A program made the position numbers and the translations under genes. This document shows positions 17,644-26,553 of a DNA stretch of 64,000 nt, piece by piece (the stretch's first letter is position 1; each line of letters starts with the position of its first letter). Source of the DNA: Sporosarcina sp. HYO08 (lineage in GTDB: Bacteria; Bacillota; Bacilli; Bacillales_A; Planococcaceae); NCBI RefSeq assembly GCF_001563475.1, contig NZ_LPUT01000029.1, positions 1 through 64,000 on the forward strand, written 5' to 3'. The notes under the pieces are model-generated. The model did not search any database. It worked only from the letters and a program-made list of their open reading frames with translations, and had not been told where the DNA came from.

Positions 17644-18900
17644 ATGGACGTGCAAAAACGAAATTTTATCATCATTTGGTTTGCTAATTTTTTAGTTGCC
17701 GGAACAATGACGATGATTATGCCCTTTCTTTCCCTTTACATCGAGACATTTGGCAATCATTCAGATGTATATGTTCAAAGATGGGCCGGTCTTATTTTTG
17801 GTGCCACTTTTATCACGGCGTTTATCATGTCACCGATTTGGGGACGCGTCGCTGACCGATACGGCTTTAAACCAATTTTGATCATCAACGGATTTGGAAT
17901 TGCAACATCAGTTCTCTTGATGGGATTCATCAATTCCGTCGAGACTTTTTTTATTTTACGTTTATTGAATGGAATCGTGACGGGATTCATCCCTACTTCT
18001 CTTGCATTTGTTTCTTCACAAACTTCAAAGGAAGAAGCCGGTAAAATGCTCGGCACGTTACAAATGGGAAGCATGACGGGGATGTTATTTGGGCCCGTTT
18101 TAGGCGGCCTACTCGCCGATCAATTTGGCTTCCAATACACGTTCATCATTACTTCCATTTCTATCTACTTGGTAGCACTCCTTGTCCTAGTTGGCATTCG
18201 CGAAAAGAAAAAAGAGAAAAGTAAGCTTGCTGTGAACTACACGCGGAAAACTATCGTAAAAGGCATTTTTCGCCATCGATTAATGATGAATGTCATGATC
18301 ATTACCGCACTTATTCAAATTGGTAATTTTAGCATTCAGCCCCTTCTCTCTCTTTACGTTGCAGATCTTACAGATGCAAAAGATGTCGCTTTTCTATCGG
18401 GGATCACTTTTAGTGCTGCCGGGATCGGTAATCTGTTGCTGACACGCTTTTGGGGGAAGCTTGGTGATGAGATTGGCTATGAAAAGGTGCTTTCAATACT
18501 GCTTATTCTCTCCTTTATTTTCATCATTCCGCAAGCATTCGTTTCGAACCTTTGGCAGCTTGTCTTTTGGAGATTCTTCTTCGGTATGGCAATCGGTGGA
18601 ATGATTCCCATCACGACAGCTTTAGTAAGAAGAGAAGCCCCTATTGATATTCAAGGTGAATTAATGGGTTATAATACGAGCTTCCGATTTTTAGGGAATA
18701 TTATCGGTCCGATGCTAGGCGGGATCCTTAGCGGATATGTCGGCATTCCATCCGTTTTTGTCATAACAGGTGTATTATTTTTAGTCGGATTCACGCTCCT
18801 TTATCTAGTGAAACGCAGTCCTTTTCAAGATTTTAGTGAGTACCTAGTTGAGCAGAAAAGAGCAGAAAAAAACGTAAAAACACGCATGGAGCAATCCTAA
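17644..18900 (+). CDS. MFS multidrug-type efflux transporter
   Basis: This 418-residue, twelve-helix major facilitator protein has the loop 2-3 motif GRVADRYGFKPI and a repeat of it after the central loop (WGKLGDEIGYEKV). The motif-C-like stretch GSMTGMLFGPVLGGLLADQFG in helix 5 marks antiporter-type drug exporters. The central loop (about 190-215) is Lys-rich. AGAAGGTTTTCAA precedes the ATG. The actual substrate is not determinable. Confidence 0.85.
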   Translation: MDVQKRNFIIIWFANFLVAGTMTMIMPFLSLYIETFGNHSDVYVQRWAGLIFGATFITAFIMSPIWGRVADRYGFKPILIINGFGIATSVLLMGFINSVETFFILRLLNGIVTGFIPTSLAFVSSQTSKEEAGKMLGTLQMGSMTGMLFGPVLGGLLADQFGFQYTFIITSISIYLVALLVLVGIREKKKEKSKLAVNYTRKTIVKGIFRHRLMMNVMIITALIQIGNFSIQPLLSLYVADLTDAKDVAFLSGITFSAAGIGNLLLTRFWGKLGDEIGYEKVLSILLILSFIFIIPQAFVSNLWQLVFWRFFFGMAIGGMIPITTALVRREAPIDIQGELMGYNTSFRFLGNIIGPMLGGILSGYVGIPSVFVITGVLFLVGFTLLYLVKRSPFQDFSEYLVEQKRAEKNVKTRMEQS

Positions 18901-18915
18901 TCTCCATGCGTATTT
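18882..18915 (+). terminator. Terminator overlapping the end of the MFS gene
   Basis: ACGCATGGAG (18882-18891) pairs with CTCCATGCGT (18902-18911), followed by ATTTT. The MFS stop codon is in the loop. The same CACGCATG motif and the sequence beyond it recur at 19231-19263, after the second Gly-rich gene. Confidence 0.7.
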
Positions 18916-18929
18916 TGCCGTTTAAGCTT

Positions 18930-19136
18930 TTAAAATCCCCAATATCCTCCAAATCGCCGGTAGCATGCTGGACAGCCGCAGCCTCGATAAGGTGGAAAGC
19001 CGCCAAAACCGCGTCCCCATCCATAGCCCGGAAATATTGCACTTCCTAAGAAGCTTCCTGCCAATCCACCTAGAAATGGTGCACCAAATCCGCCAAATCC
19101 ACCAAATCCACCGGAGCCGTGAAATCCTCTAGACAT
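18930..19136 (-). CDS. Small Gly-rich protein, paralogue 1 (coat-like)
   Basis: A 68-residue Gly/Phe-rich protein: GFGGFGGFG repeats, then FLGGLAGSFLGSAIFPGYG, a four-residue-spaced CGCPAC cysteine cluster and the ending FGGYWGF. The architecture resembles small spore-coat or spore-associated proteins of Bacillales; function is unknown. GAGGGGGAAGAAA precedes the ATG. It is a paralogue of the gene at 19278-19538: core, C-terminus, 5' UTR and downstream sequence are alike. The cysteines are unique to this copy. Confidence 0.65.
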   Translation of the reverse strand: MSRGFHGSGGFGGFGGFGAPFLGGLAGSFLGSAIFPGYGWGRGFGGFPPYRGCGCPACYRRFGGYWGF

Positions 19137-19230
19137 TTTCTTCCCCCTCTCCCACTCATCCTATTCATAGAAAATTAAAGAATATGGACGTTTCCCCATT
19201 CGATTTAGATCCGTGTTGGTGAAAAATGAA

Positions 19231-19263
19231 ATAACACGCATGCGGCTAAGCCCATGCGTGTTT
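19231..19263. terminator. Hairpin between the two Gly-rich genes
   Basis: AACACGCATG and CATGCGTGTT pair around GCGGCTAAGCC-type loop sequence, with TTTTG on the plus side. It lies just after the 19278-19538 gene and duplicates the hairpin at 18882-18915. Confidence 0.6.
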
Positions 19264-19277
19264 TGCTGTTCAAGCTA

Positions 19278-19538
19278 TTAAAATCCCCAATATCCCCCAA
19301 ATGGCGGATAGTAATAATTTGGATAACCGTAGAATGGGTAAGGTGCGTATCCACCAAAACCGCCGCCATATCCGCCGTAACCCGGAAATAACGCGTTACC
19401 TAACAGGCTGCCTGTCAACCCTCCGATAAACGGTCCTCCAAATCCACCGAAGAAACCATCAAAACCAAATCCGCCTCGTCCGAAGCCGCCGCCGCCATGA
19501 CGGTGACCGCCCCTGTGATGATAACCTCCTCTAGGCAT
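19278..19538 (-). CDS. Small Gly/His/Tyr-rich protein, paralogue 2 (coat-like)
   Basis: An 86-residue protein with a His/Arg/Gly-rich head (GGYHHRGGHRHGGGG), GFGRGGFGFDGFFGGFGG, the shared core GLTGSLLGNALFPGYGG, a Tyr/Pro-rich tail and the ending FGGYWGF. I start at the ATG at 19538, because GGGGG overlaps the ATG two codons earlier and the paralogue has the same spacing (GGGGGAAGAAA then ATG). A spore-surface or envelope role is inferred only from composition. Confidence 0.65.
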   Translation of the reverse strand: MPRGGYHHRGGHRHGGGGFGRGGFGFDGFFGGFGGPFIGGLTGSLLGNALFPGYGGYGGGFGGYAPYPFYGYPNYYYPPFGGYWGF

Positions 19539-19597
19539 TTTCATCCCCCTTTCTCACTTATCCTATTCAAACAGAGTAAGTAAGAGTGGACATATGC

Positions 19598-21109
19598 CTA
19601 GTCCTCTTCTGTTTCGACAGCCATTAATTCCACAAATGTTGCGAGCGTCCTAGCCATGACGCCCGTTCCACCTTTTGGACCTAATGCATGTGCCGCCGCA
19701 GCATCCGAAGTTCCTGCAATATCTAAATGAATCCACGGCGTATCTTCCGCAAATTCACCGACGAATCCACCGCCAAAAATCATATGTCCATCGCGGCCAG
19801 GTGAGTTATTCAAATCTGCAATATCGCTTTTTCGTATTCTTTTCTTGTCACTTTCCGTTAAAGGCAGGCGCCAAACGAATTCACCTGTTTCAATGGAAGC
19901 ATGCATAAATTGTTCAAAAAATGCTTCGTCGTTCGTTAAAGCACCTGTCTTATCGTTACCAAGTGCAACGATGACGCCGCCAGTTAATGTCGCTACGTCA
20001 ATTAAATAATTTGCGCCCGATTGTTTCGCATACGTTACCGCATCAGCCAACACGAGTCGACCTTCGGCATCTGTATTTAACACCTCAATCGTTTTACCAC
20101 TTAATGATGTGACGACATCATCCGGTTTAAAAGCATCACCAGAAATCATATTATCCGTGGAAGCGATAACAGCGATCACATTTTGCGCAGGCCTGAGTTC
20201 TCCAATAATCGTCATAGCACCAAGCACTGCCGCCGCACCACCCATATCCCCCTTCATGCCTACCATACTTTCACGCGGCTTTAAGGAGTAACCGCCTGTG
20301 TCGTATGTAATCCCTTTCCCAACGAGTCCAACGACATTTCCCCACTGTTCTGTCGCTGCATATTTTAGAACGATCAATTGCGGTTCTTCTTTTGATCCTT
20401 GGTTGACCGCTAAAATGGCACCCATTCCGAGTTCTTCCATTTCTCTCTTACCTAATACTTCGATGTCAAAATCGTATTGCTCTGCAAGATTTCGTGCGTA
20501 GTCCGCCATTTTCGCAGCTGTTAATAAATTCGGCGGCATATTCACTAGATTTCTTGCCTCACAAACGGCATGCCCATATACTTTTCCGACTTCAAAGGCT
20601 GCTTTTAAAGCATCCGGATCGTATGCGGATAAGAACGTGATCGTTTCGATTGAGACATCACGTGCATTTGAGTTTGTTTTATACCCTTCGAATGCGTAAG
20701 CACCGAGCTGAATGCCTTCTGCTGCGACGTAGGCGACATCTTCACAAGTCAATGCATCGCTTGTGAACGGTACTGTCCAAACTGCGACCGAGGAAGCCTT
20801 GGCATCTGCAAGTGCCTTTCCTACTGCGGCAAAAGCTTGTCTCAAGCGTTCTTCCGTTAATTCTTTACGTGCACCAAGCCCGACGAAAATGACCCGTTCA
20901 TATCCTGTTTGCTCAAACGTAGGCATTTTTACAATTTCTTTAAAATCTGTTTTCACGTCACCTGTTTTTAGCCATTCCGGTAATCTTGTTGAAAATGAGT
21001 TAACGAAGGCTTCCCATCCTTCACTATTTTCCGGATGTTCGGGTACACCGATGACGAGTACATCAGCTGTTACTTTTGAAAAGTCTGGTTCTACAATAAT
21101 TGTTTGCAC
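19598..21109 (-). CDS. pepA: Leucyl aminopeptidase, M17 family
   Basis: This 503-residue cytosolic aminopeptidase removes N-terminal residues from peptides using two metal ions. The N-terminal domain (to about 170) is followed by the catalytic domain with VGKGITYDTGGYSLKP, MKGDMGGAAAVLG and NTDAEGRLVLADAV, carrying the metal-binding Asp/Glu and catalytic Lys/Arg residues. Length is typical. It corresponds by position to B. subtilis yuiE, next to yuiD, from which it is divergent here. Confidence 0.94.
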   Translation of the reverse strand: MQTIIVEPDFSKVTADVLVIGVPEHPENSEGWEAFVNSFSTRLPEWLKTGDVKTDFKEIVKMPTFEQTGYERVIFVGLGARKELTEERLRQAFAAVGKALADAKASSVAVWTVPFTSDALTCEDVAYVAAEGIQLGAYAFEGYKTNSNARDVSIETITFLSAYDPDALKAAFEVGKVYGHAVCEARNLVNMPPNLLTAAKMADYARNLAEQYDFDIEVLGKREMEELGMGAILAVNQGSKEEPQLIVLKYAATEQWGNVVGLVGKGITYDTGGYSLKPRESMVGMKGDMGGAAAVLGAMTIIGELRPAQNVIAVIASTDNMISGDAFKPDDVVTSLSGKTIEVLNTDAEGRLVLADAVTYAKQSGANYLIDVATLTGGVIVALGNDKTGALTNDEAFFEQFMHASIETGEFVWRLPLTESDKKRIRKSDIADLNNSPGRDGHMIFGGGFVGEFAEDTPWIHLDIAGTSDAAAAHALGPKGGTGVMARTLATFVELMAVETEED

Positions 21110-21267
21110 AATGCTTCCTCCCTTGTTCTCTACGCTTCATAGTATATCCCATTACCTTCCATTAGCAGCATCATTCATTCGTCATTTAATTATCGCTTGT
21201 TTTTTGATCCCGTCATTGTGGTATACTGTTCGTACACTTTTTGAAATTTGTAAAGGAGTGGAAGACG

Positions 21268-21744
21268 ATGGCAGTATTTCAAAATGTCCCGCTCCTTGCG
21301 GCATTATTCGGCATTTTGTTTGCTCAATTTGTGAAAATCCCCATTCATTATTTACTAAGCGGCAAGCTCGATTGGAAACTGATGACGTCTACCGGCGGCA
21401 TGCCCAGCTCACACTCGGCTGCAGTCACTTCTCTGACGACTGCCATTGCGTACGAAACAGGATTAGATTCGCCACTTTTCGCGGTGTCGGCAATTTTTGC
21501 TGTCATCGTTATGTTTGACGCAACAGGTATTCGTTACCAAGCGGGACAACAAGCGCTCATCATCAATCAAATGCGACTCGATTTTCAAACTTTTGTGCAA
21601 GAAGCGAAAGGCTGGCAGCATAAAGATGGCCAGCAAAAGATCAAAGAATTAAAAACGTTACTCGGTCATAAGCCGAGTGAAGTATTTGCCGGTGCCCTTA
21701 CAGGAATCATCATTTCAGTTGTCATTTACACATTTCTGATCTAA
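21268..21744 (+). CDS. yuiD: Divergent PAP2 family protein (YuiD)
   Basis: A 158-residue membrane protein with the family signature STGGMPSSHSAAVTSL and several hydrophobic segments. The family is related to PAP2-type acid phosphatases but its members' reaction is unestablished. The start at 21268 has AAAGGAG at the right distance; a TTG at 21241 in frame is upstream of that site. It precedes a very strong terminator shared with the converging yuiB gene. Confidence 0.88.
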   Translation: MAVFQNVPLLAALFGILFAQFVKIPIHYLLSGKLDWKLMTSTGGMPSSHSAAVTSLTTAIAYETGLDSPLFAVSAIFAVIVMFDATGIRYQAGQQALIINQMRLDFQTFVQEAKGWQHKDGQQKIKELKTLLGHKPSEVFAGALTGIIISVVIYTFLI

Positions 21745-21750
21745 GACAAA

Positions 21751-21796
21751 AAAAGGTAAGTTCAAGTGTCCACTTCCACTTGAACTTACCTTTTTT
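21751..21796. terminator. Bidirectional terminator between yuiD and yuiB
   Basis: AAAAGGTAAGTTCAAGTG pairs with CACTTGAACTTACCTTTT, 18 base pairs, with T-runs on each strand. The two genes converge on it. Confidence 0.92.
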
Positions 21797-21806
21797 AAGA
21801 CATCTG

Positions 21807-22130
21807 TTAAAACATTTGATAACCTTGTTTCCTCAGTAATTTAATAACAAAGCCTGAAATAATTGCGCCCACAAGACCGCTTGCTAATATAATAACATCG
21901 ACCACTTGGAGTGCAAGTATCTTCTCCCCAAGCAACTGAAATGAAACTTTAGGCTTTGTAATATATTCATATACCTTTACTTCATCGATAATGAGGATGA
22001 CTACTATCGGATAAATAATGGCCATCAACCACGTCATACGAAGCAGCATATTTAAGAGGAATCCTATACCGAAAAACATGACGATAAAAATCAGTATAGA
22101 TAAAACAACGTGCGTTAATGAAATGGTCAA
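21807..22130 (-). CDS. yuiB: YuiB-like small membrane protein
   Basis: A 107-residue protein with three hydrophobic helices (about 8-30, 32-48 and 76-98) and a short Lys-ended tail. It matches the YuiB pattern by size and by its place beside yuiD and the NADH dehydrogenase gene. Function is unknown. A sigma-A promoter (22158-22186) lies just upstream. Confidence 0.75.
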   Translation of the reverse strand: MTISLTHVVLSILIFIVMFFGIGFLLNMLLRMTWLMAIIYPIVVILIIDEVKVYEYITKPKVSFQLLGEKILALQVVDVIILASGLVGAIISGFVIKLLRKQGYQMF

Positions 22131-22157
22131 TGCATTTCCCTCCGTTTTCCATCCATA

Positions 22158-22186
22158 ATTTTACACGAAGGGTCTAACTCTTTCAA
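22158..22186 (-). promoter_or_regulatory. Promoter of yuiB
   Basis: TTGAAA (22181-22186), 17-base spacer and TAAAAT (22158-22163) on the minus strand, about 28 bases before the yuiB start. Confidence 0.65.
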
Positions 22187-22258
22187 TAAATTAAATAAGT
22201 TGTTAGAATGTCGTCACTTCTTGAAAAATCCTGGCTTACTCTAGTACAATTTCCTAAA

Positions 22259-22293
22259 AAAACACTTGCCGTCATCACAGACAGGCAAGTGCC
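22259..22293 (-). terminator. Terminator of the type II NADH dehydrogenase gene
   Basis: On the minus strand CACTTGCC pairs with GGCAAGTG around a 13-base loop, followed by TTTTTTT. Confidence 0.85.
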
Positions 22294-22302
22294 ATAAAAT
22301 GC

Positions 22303-23526
22303 TTATTTAATGAGGTTAAATTTACCTTTTTTCAAAGTAAGTCCGACGCCGCCAATGAGGTAAAGCGCACGGTTGTCGACCATCTTCTTCATGAATGAAG
22401 CTTTTGTACCCGTCATTTTCTTACCGAACACAAGACCGATTGCGTCATCGTCTCCAAGTGAACAAACGCTACCTTTCAAGTCTGGAACGAATTCTTTCGT
22501 CGGCTCGCCTTTGATCAATGCATGCACGTTTTGTGCAATTGTCACACCTTGCTGCATCGCAATTTGTGCTGTCGGTGGGTATGGACGATTAATTTCTTCA
22601 TTGATCAATAATGCACAGTCCCCAACGATGAAAACGTCTTCATGGCCTGGTGCACGAAGGTCTTTTTCAACTTTAACACGCGCACGCATGTTTTCGATAC
22701 CAGATTCTTCGATTAGTTTGTTTCCGCGAACGCCCGCAGCCCAAATGACTGTGCCCGCTTTGATGAATTCGAATTCATCTTCGCCTTTTTTAATTTTAAC
22801 GCCTTCTGGAGTTGCTTCGACAACCGGCGTACCGATTGAAAACTCGATGCCTTTTGCACTTAGTTGACGTACAGCATAGTCTACTAGCTCTGGATCAAAT
22901 CCTGGTAGAACCATAGGCGCTGCCTCTACACATAGCACGCGTACTTTTTCCTGCGGAACATCAAATTCCTTACAAAGCTCTGGCACACGGTTACCAAGCT
23001 CACCAAGCAGCTCAATACCTGAGAATCCTGCGCCTCCAACAACAATCGTTAGACGGCTATCGTCTTTTTCTTCTTCAGTAGACCATGTTGCAAATTGATA
23101 ATCGATATGCTCACGAATTTGACGTGCTGCTTTTACATTCGCCATTGCCAGTGCATATTTATCCAATCCAGGGATGCCGAATGTCTCCCCCTCAAAACCA
23201 AGACCGATGACGAGATAATCGTACGTATGCGTACCCGCAGTTGACGTTACAACTTTCCCTTTCACATCAATTCCTTGTACTTCAGCTTTAATAAATTTCA
23301 CTTTCGACTCATCAATGACATTCTTAACATCATAGCGAACTTGCTCAGGTGACAACGTTCCTGCAGCCGCTTCATGAAGCCATGTGGATTCATAGTGATA
23401 ATCGTTTTTGTTAATAAGAATAATTTCTACATCGTCCGTACCTACTAATTTTTGCAAGTTAACGACTGTTGTTAGACCTCCGTAACCCGCACCCAATACT
23501 AAAACTGTTGGCCTTTTCACGAACAT
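22303..23526 (-). CDS. yumB: Type II NADH dehydrogenase (YumB-like flavoprotein)
   Basis: The 407-residue FAD protein passes electrons from NADH to quinone without proton pumping. Seen: FAD-binding [21 protein letters not shown]-binding [19 protein letters not shown], the FAD motif [10 protein letters not shown] and the C-terminal AQIAMQQG region. The start at 23526 (MFVKRP) has AAAAGGTGG before it; a GTG three codons earlier overlaps this site. A paralogue lies at 25014-26081. Similarity is to YumB rather than to the quinone reductase of another subfamily, judged by neighbours. Confidence 0.9.
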   Translation of the reverse strand: MFVKRPTVLVLGAGYGGLTTVVNLQKLVGTDDVEIILINKNDYHYESTWLHEAAAGTLSPEQVRYDVKNVIDESKVKFIKAEVQGIDVKGKVVTSTAGTHTYDYLVIGLGFEGETFGIPGLDKYALAMANVKAARQIREHIDYQFATWSTEEEKDDSRLTIVVGGAGFSGIELLGELGNRVPELCKEFDVPQEKVRVLCVEAAPMVLPGFDPELVDYAVRQLSAKGIEFSIGTPVVEATPEGVKIKKGEDEFEFIKAGTVIWAAGVRGNKLIEESGIENMRARVKVEKDLRAPGHEDVFIVGDCALLINEEINRPYPPTAQIAMQQGVTIAQNVHALIKGEPTKEFVPDLKGSVCSLGDDDAIGLVFGKKMTGTKASFMKKMVDNRALYLIGGVGLTLKKGKFNLIK

Positions 23527-23709
23527 CGAAACCACCTTTTATGTTTTATGAGCCGGGTTCAAACAGTCTAGCTACTATCTAGTCTACAAAACCCGGATTT
23601 TGTCATCATTTCGACAAACTTATACTTTAATAGTAGCCCTTTTGATACGTTATTTCAATAGCTTATGGTAAGTGGGAATATTCTGAATACTCCAGATGCT
23701 CGTTTGCAT

Positions 23710-23741
23710 AAAAATACCTTCCTGCATCATGCGAGGAAGGT
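23710..23741 (-). terminator. Terminator of yutM
   Basis: ACCTTCC (minus strand, 23741-23735) pairs with GGAAGGT (23722-23716), followed by ATTTTTATG. Confidence 0.75.
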
Positions 23742-23748
23742 CGTTGTA

Positions 23749-24114
23749 TTATTCACAATCCGAAGGTGCACCTTGTTTTGTAGCAGTTCTGAATGATGTC
23801 CCGCAACCGCAAGATGCGATCGCATTTGGGTTGGTGATCGTAAATCCGCCGCCCATGAGTGATTCCTTATAGTCGACAATCGTTCCTTCAAGGATCGGGG
23901 CATCTTCTTTTGAAACGAGAATTCGCAGCCCTTGCTGTTCAAGTAAAGTATCTTGCTCTTCTTGTTCCGATGTGAAGCCTAGACCATAGGTTAACCCGCT
24001 ACATCCCCCGCCATTTACAGCTACACGGAGGAATGAACCTTCTTCACCGTTATGACTCATCATTTCTTTTACCTGATAAGCTGCCGCTTCCGTAATTTCA
24101 ACAATTTGCGCCAT
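23749..24114 (-). CDS. yutM: Fe-S assembly accessory protein, IscA/HesB family (YutM)
   Basis: A 121-residue A-type carrier that accepts and passes on Fe-S clusters. The three conserved cysteines are present: VNGGGCSGLTYGL and the C-terminal CGCG in ASCGCGTSF. The start at 24114 (MAQIVEITEAA) follows GGGAGGGG; the open frame extends seven codons further. A long palindromic repeat lies directly upstream of the ribosome site, separating it from the NifU-like gene. Confidence 0.92.
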   Translation of the reverse strand: MAQIVEITEAAAYQVKEMMSHNGEEGSFLRVAVNGGGCSGLTYGLGFTSEQEEQDTLLEQQGLRILVSKEDAPILEGTIVDYKESLMGGGFTITNPNAIASCGCGTSFRTATKQGAPSDCE

Positions 24115-24139
24115 GCGTGTTCCCCTCCCTTTCATCTAC

Positions 24140-24253
24140 CGTCTATAAAAACGAAGAGCCAAGCACCTTTAAACACTGAATATAGTATCGAAATTAGAAA
24201 ACGATGCTACATTTTGACAGTGTTTAGTGGTGCCAGGCACTTCTAAGACAGCC
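24140..24253. repeat. Long palindromic repeat element (repeat C)
   Basis: A ~110-base imperfect palindrome: AAACACTGAATATAGTATCG and CGATGCTACATTTTGACAGTGTTT form the inner arms. Flanks are CGAAGAGCCAAGCACC on the left and GGTGCCAGGCACTTC on the right, with AAGACAGCC at the end. It shares all of these blocks with the element at 63754-63882 and its outer blocks with the short elements at 7456 and 14698. No protein is encoded. Confidence 0.7.
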
Positions 24254-24259
24254 GCTTTA

Positions 24260-24496
24260 TTAGAATACTTGCTCTACCTCTACAACGCCTGGAACTTCTT
24301 CGAGAAGTGCACGTTCGATTCCTGCTTTAAGCGTAATCGTTGAGCTTGGGCATGTACCGCATGCGCCGAGCAAACGAAGCTTCACAATTCCATCTTCAAT
24401 ATCTACAAGCTCGCAATCGCCGCCGTCTCTCAATAAAAATGGGCGTAATTTATCTAATACATTTTGAACTGGTTCCATCATTGCCGTATCTGTCAT
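24260..24496 (-). CDS. yutI: NifU-like C-terminal domain protein (YutI)
   Basis: The 78-residue product is a single NifU C-terminal (Nfu) domain: [20 protein letters not shown], then [20 protein letters not shown] with the CxxC pair that binds a 4Fe-4S cluster. It delivers clusters to target proteins. It is upstream of yutM on the same strand; both feed Fe-S maturation together with the suf operon at 39731-44911. Confidence 0.93.
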   Translation of the reverse strand: MTDTAMMEPVQNVLDKLRPFLLRDGGDCELVDIEDGIVKLRLLGACGTCPSSTITLKAGIERALLEEVPGVVEVEQVF

Positions 24497-24580
24497 TGTA
24501 TTTTAACTCCCCTTTCCTTATACTTATTATAAACTGGATAGCAGAAAAAATCCAACTTTGATTTGAAAGGGGTCTTTTTG

Positions 24581-24910
24581 TTGAGTCTAAACAAAGTAAC
24601 AATTGAAGTGTACGGGGCAGATATTATTTGTGCGAGCTGTGTCAATGCTCCTTCGTCGAAAGATACGTATGAATGGCTACAAGCCGCAATTGATCGTAAA
24701 TATCCTGATCAGCCTTATGCAATTGAATATATTGATATCGAATCGGATATTTCTGATGAGCGGCAACATTCGATTGCCGAGCAAGTGCGTAACGATGAAT
24801 TTTTCTATCCATTGGTCATGATTGAGAATGAAATGATCGGTGAAGGCTACATTCAATTAAAACCTGTTTTTGCAGAATTAGAAAAACACGGGTATACGCC
24901 ACAAGCTTAA
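24581..24910 (+). CDS. yuzD: YuzD family protein (DUF1462)
   Basis: A 109-residue, probably thioredoxin-fold protein: KVTIEVYGADIICASCVNAP with CxxC at the end of strand 1, then YAIEYIDIES and YPLVMIENEMIGEGY. The function is not known; the place between Fe-S and flavoprotein genes matches B. subtilis. AAAGGGG precedes several candidate TTG codons; I use the TTG at 24581 for its spacing of eight bases. The TTG at 24578 is an alternative. Confidence 0.8.
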   Translation: MSLNKVTIEVYGADIICASCVNAPSSKDTYEWLQAAIDRKYPDQPYAIEYIDIESDISDERQHSIAEQVRNDEFFYPLVMIENEMIGEGYIQLKPVFAELEKHGYTPQA

Positions 24911-24951
24911 ACGTGAAACTTTCCTGATAATAAAATCTGTTAACTGAGAAT

Positions 24952-24978
24952 AAAAACCCCCATGTTCGGGGGTTTTTA
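24952..24978. terminator. Bidirectional terminator after yuzD
   Basis: AAAAACCCCC and GGGGGTTTTT around a six-base loop. Confidence 0.92.
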
Positions 24979-25013
24979 ATTCTAAATTATTTGTAAACGC
25001 TGCCAAATCGATA

Positions 25014-26081
25014 TTAACCGTTATGCCATTTGTACATCCACAGCACACCAGATTTTAACAGTCTAGCAATTCTGCCCGTAACTGTTCGATCTGCCAAGTA
25101 GGCAAACCCTTGCTTTTTACCGAGTGAACCGAGGAAACCTTTTAATTTAATTTCCGGCATTTTTTCAGGTAATGGCTGATCGCTCCATACTAAGCGTAAA
25201 ATTTTAACGATTTGTTCTGCCTGTTCCTCTGCAACTTGTGCACTTGGCGCATAAGGCAATGCTGCACAGTCACCTACAACGTAGACGTCCTTATATTGCG
25301 GAACTTGGTGATGCTGGTTCAAAATGACTCGTCCAGAACGGTCTTTCTCAACTTCCATATTTCGCACCAATTGAACGGGACGGATCCCTGCTGTCCAAAC
25401 GACTGCATCCACTTGAATTGTTTCTTCGTGGTTATGTAACAGATCCTTTTCAACGCGTGTAATATTTGAGTTAGCTACAACTTCAACATTGTTTTCGTCA
25501 AACCACTTTTTCACATAATTACTCAAGCGCTCCGGAAAATCACGCAAAATTCGCGGACTGCGATCAAATAGTTTGATAGTTAGATCAGGTCTGCTTTCAC
25601 GCAATTCACTGGCAAGTTCTATTCCACTCAAACCTGCACCTATAATTCCTACTGTCGCACCTCCACCTAAGCCAAGAAGCTTTTTATACGTTTCACGTGA
25701 TTTACCGATTGTTTGAATGCTATATGTATATTCCTCAGCACCTGGCACGTTATGATAGTTATCTTGACAGCCTAGTCCAATGACAAGCTCATCGTATGGA
25801 ATTTGCATACCATCCGCAAGATATACGCATCTCTCATCCGGCCTAATCTCTATGATTTCTCCTCCGACGACCTTCAATTGACTATGATCAGGAAGTGGTA
25901 CCCTGACTTCTGTATCTGAGACAGTACCCGCAGCAAGTGCATAAAATTCAGTTTTCAAGCTGTGAAATGGCGTCCTATCAACAAGTGTAATTTCAATGTC
26001 AGCTGGTAATTCCTTCGTTAATAGCCGAAGTAAAATACGCATGTTTCCGTATCCGGCACCCAATAATACAAGTTTTCGCAT
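25014..26081 (-). CDS. yutJ: NDH-2-like FAD/NAD oxidoreductase (YutJ)
   Basis: A 355-residue flavoprotein with FAD motif LVLLGAGYGNMRILLRL, NADH motif VGIIGAGLSGIELASELRE and the second FAD motif DVYVVGDCAALPYA. It is a paralogue of the gene at 22303-23526 but shorter and lacking an obvious membrane tail. The likely role is NADH:quinone or related electron transfer; the acceptor is not known. The start at 26081 has AAGGAG directly before it; an upstream GTG overlaps that site. Confidence 0.85.
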   Translation of the reverse strand: MRKLVLLGAGYGNMRILLRLLTKELPADIEITLVDRTPFHSLKTEFYALAAGTVSDTEVRVPLPDHSQLKVVGGEIIEIRPDERCVYLADGMQIPYDELVIGLGCQDNYHNVPGAEEYTYSIQTIGKSRETYKKLLGLGGGATVGIIGAGLSGIELASELRESRPDLTIKLFDRSPRILRDFPERLSNYVKKWFDENNVEVVANSNITRVEKDLLHNHEETIQVDAVVWTAGIRPVQLVRNMEVEKDRSGRVILNQHHQVPQYKDVYVVGDCAALPYAPSAQVAEEQAEQIVKILRLVWSDQPLPEKMPEIKLKGFLGSLGKKQGFAYLADRTVTGRIARLLKSGVLWMYKWHNG

Positions 26082-26251
26082 TTTTTTCTCCTTCACGGTT
26101 CATTAATTCGACACATTTTTCCTTTTCTCTAGTATAACAGAAGTCTGATATGCCCCACAATACGTGTAGGACTAGTTCTACATATGCAATGTGAGACAAT
26201 TGACGTTTTCCTAAAAAAAGAGTAGCATTCCAATTAGTGAGGTGATGGATC

Positions 26252-26488
26252 GTGAATCCGATTGTTGAATTTTGCATAAGTAACCTTGCAAACGGTTCAC
26301 ATAAAACCTTCGAAAAATTGGAGAATGATCCGAATCTAGATGTTCTTGAGTATGGCTGTTTGAGTTACTGTACGAAATGTGCAGAAACACTATACGCCAT
26401 CGTAAATGGAGAAATCGTTGAAGCCGATACTCCAGAAGAACTTACGGAACGTATCTATCAATTCATAGAAGAGAATCCGCTCTTTTGA
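26252..26488 (+). CDS. yuzB: DUF1450 family protein (YuzB)
   Basis: The 78-residue product has four cysteines in VEFCISNL and [16 protein letters not shown], the DUF1450 pattern reminiscent of a small redox or iron-binding protein; its function is unknown. It begins with GTG after GAGGTGATGG. It is divergent from yutJ. A terminator of twelve base pairs follows. Confidence 0.85.
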   Translation: MNPIVEFCISNLANGSHKTFEKLENDPNLDVLEYGCLSYCTKCAETLYAIVNGEIVEADTPEELTERIYQFIEENPLF

Positions 26489-26496
26489 GCATTTTT

Positions 26497-26544
26497 AGAG
26501 ACTCTCCCACAAGCTGCCAAAGCTTTGCGGGGGAGTCTCTTTTT
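26497..26544. terminator. Terminator between yuzB and yutE
   Basis: AGAGACTCTCCC pairs with GGGGGAGTCTCT, followed by TTTT on the plus strand. The loop contains a smaller AAGCT/AGCTTT stem. The genes converge here. Confidence 0.88.
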
Positions 26545-26553
26545 ATCATTCCA

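Noticed and set aside
22190-22250. Plus-strand promoter TTGAAA-N18-TACAAT
   Set aside because: It would fire into a terminator with no gene downstream on that strand.
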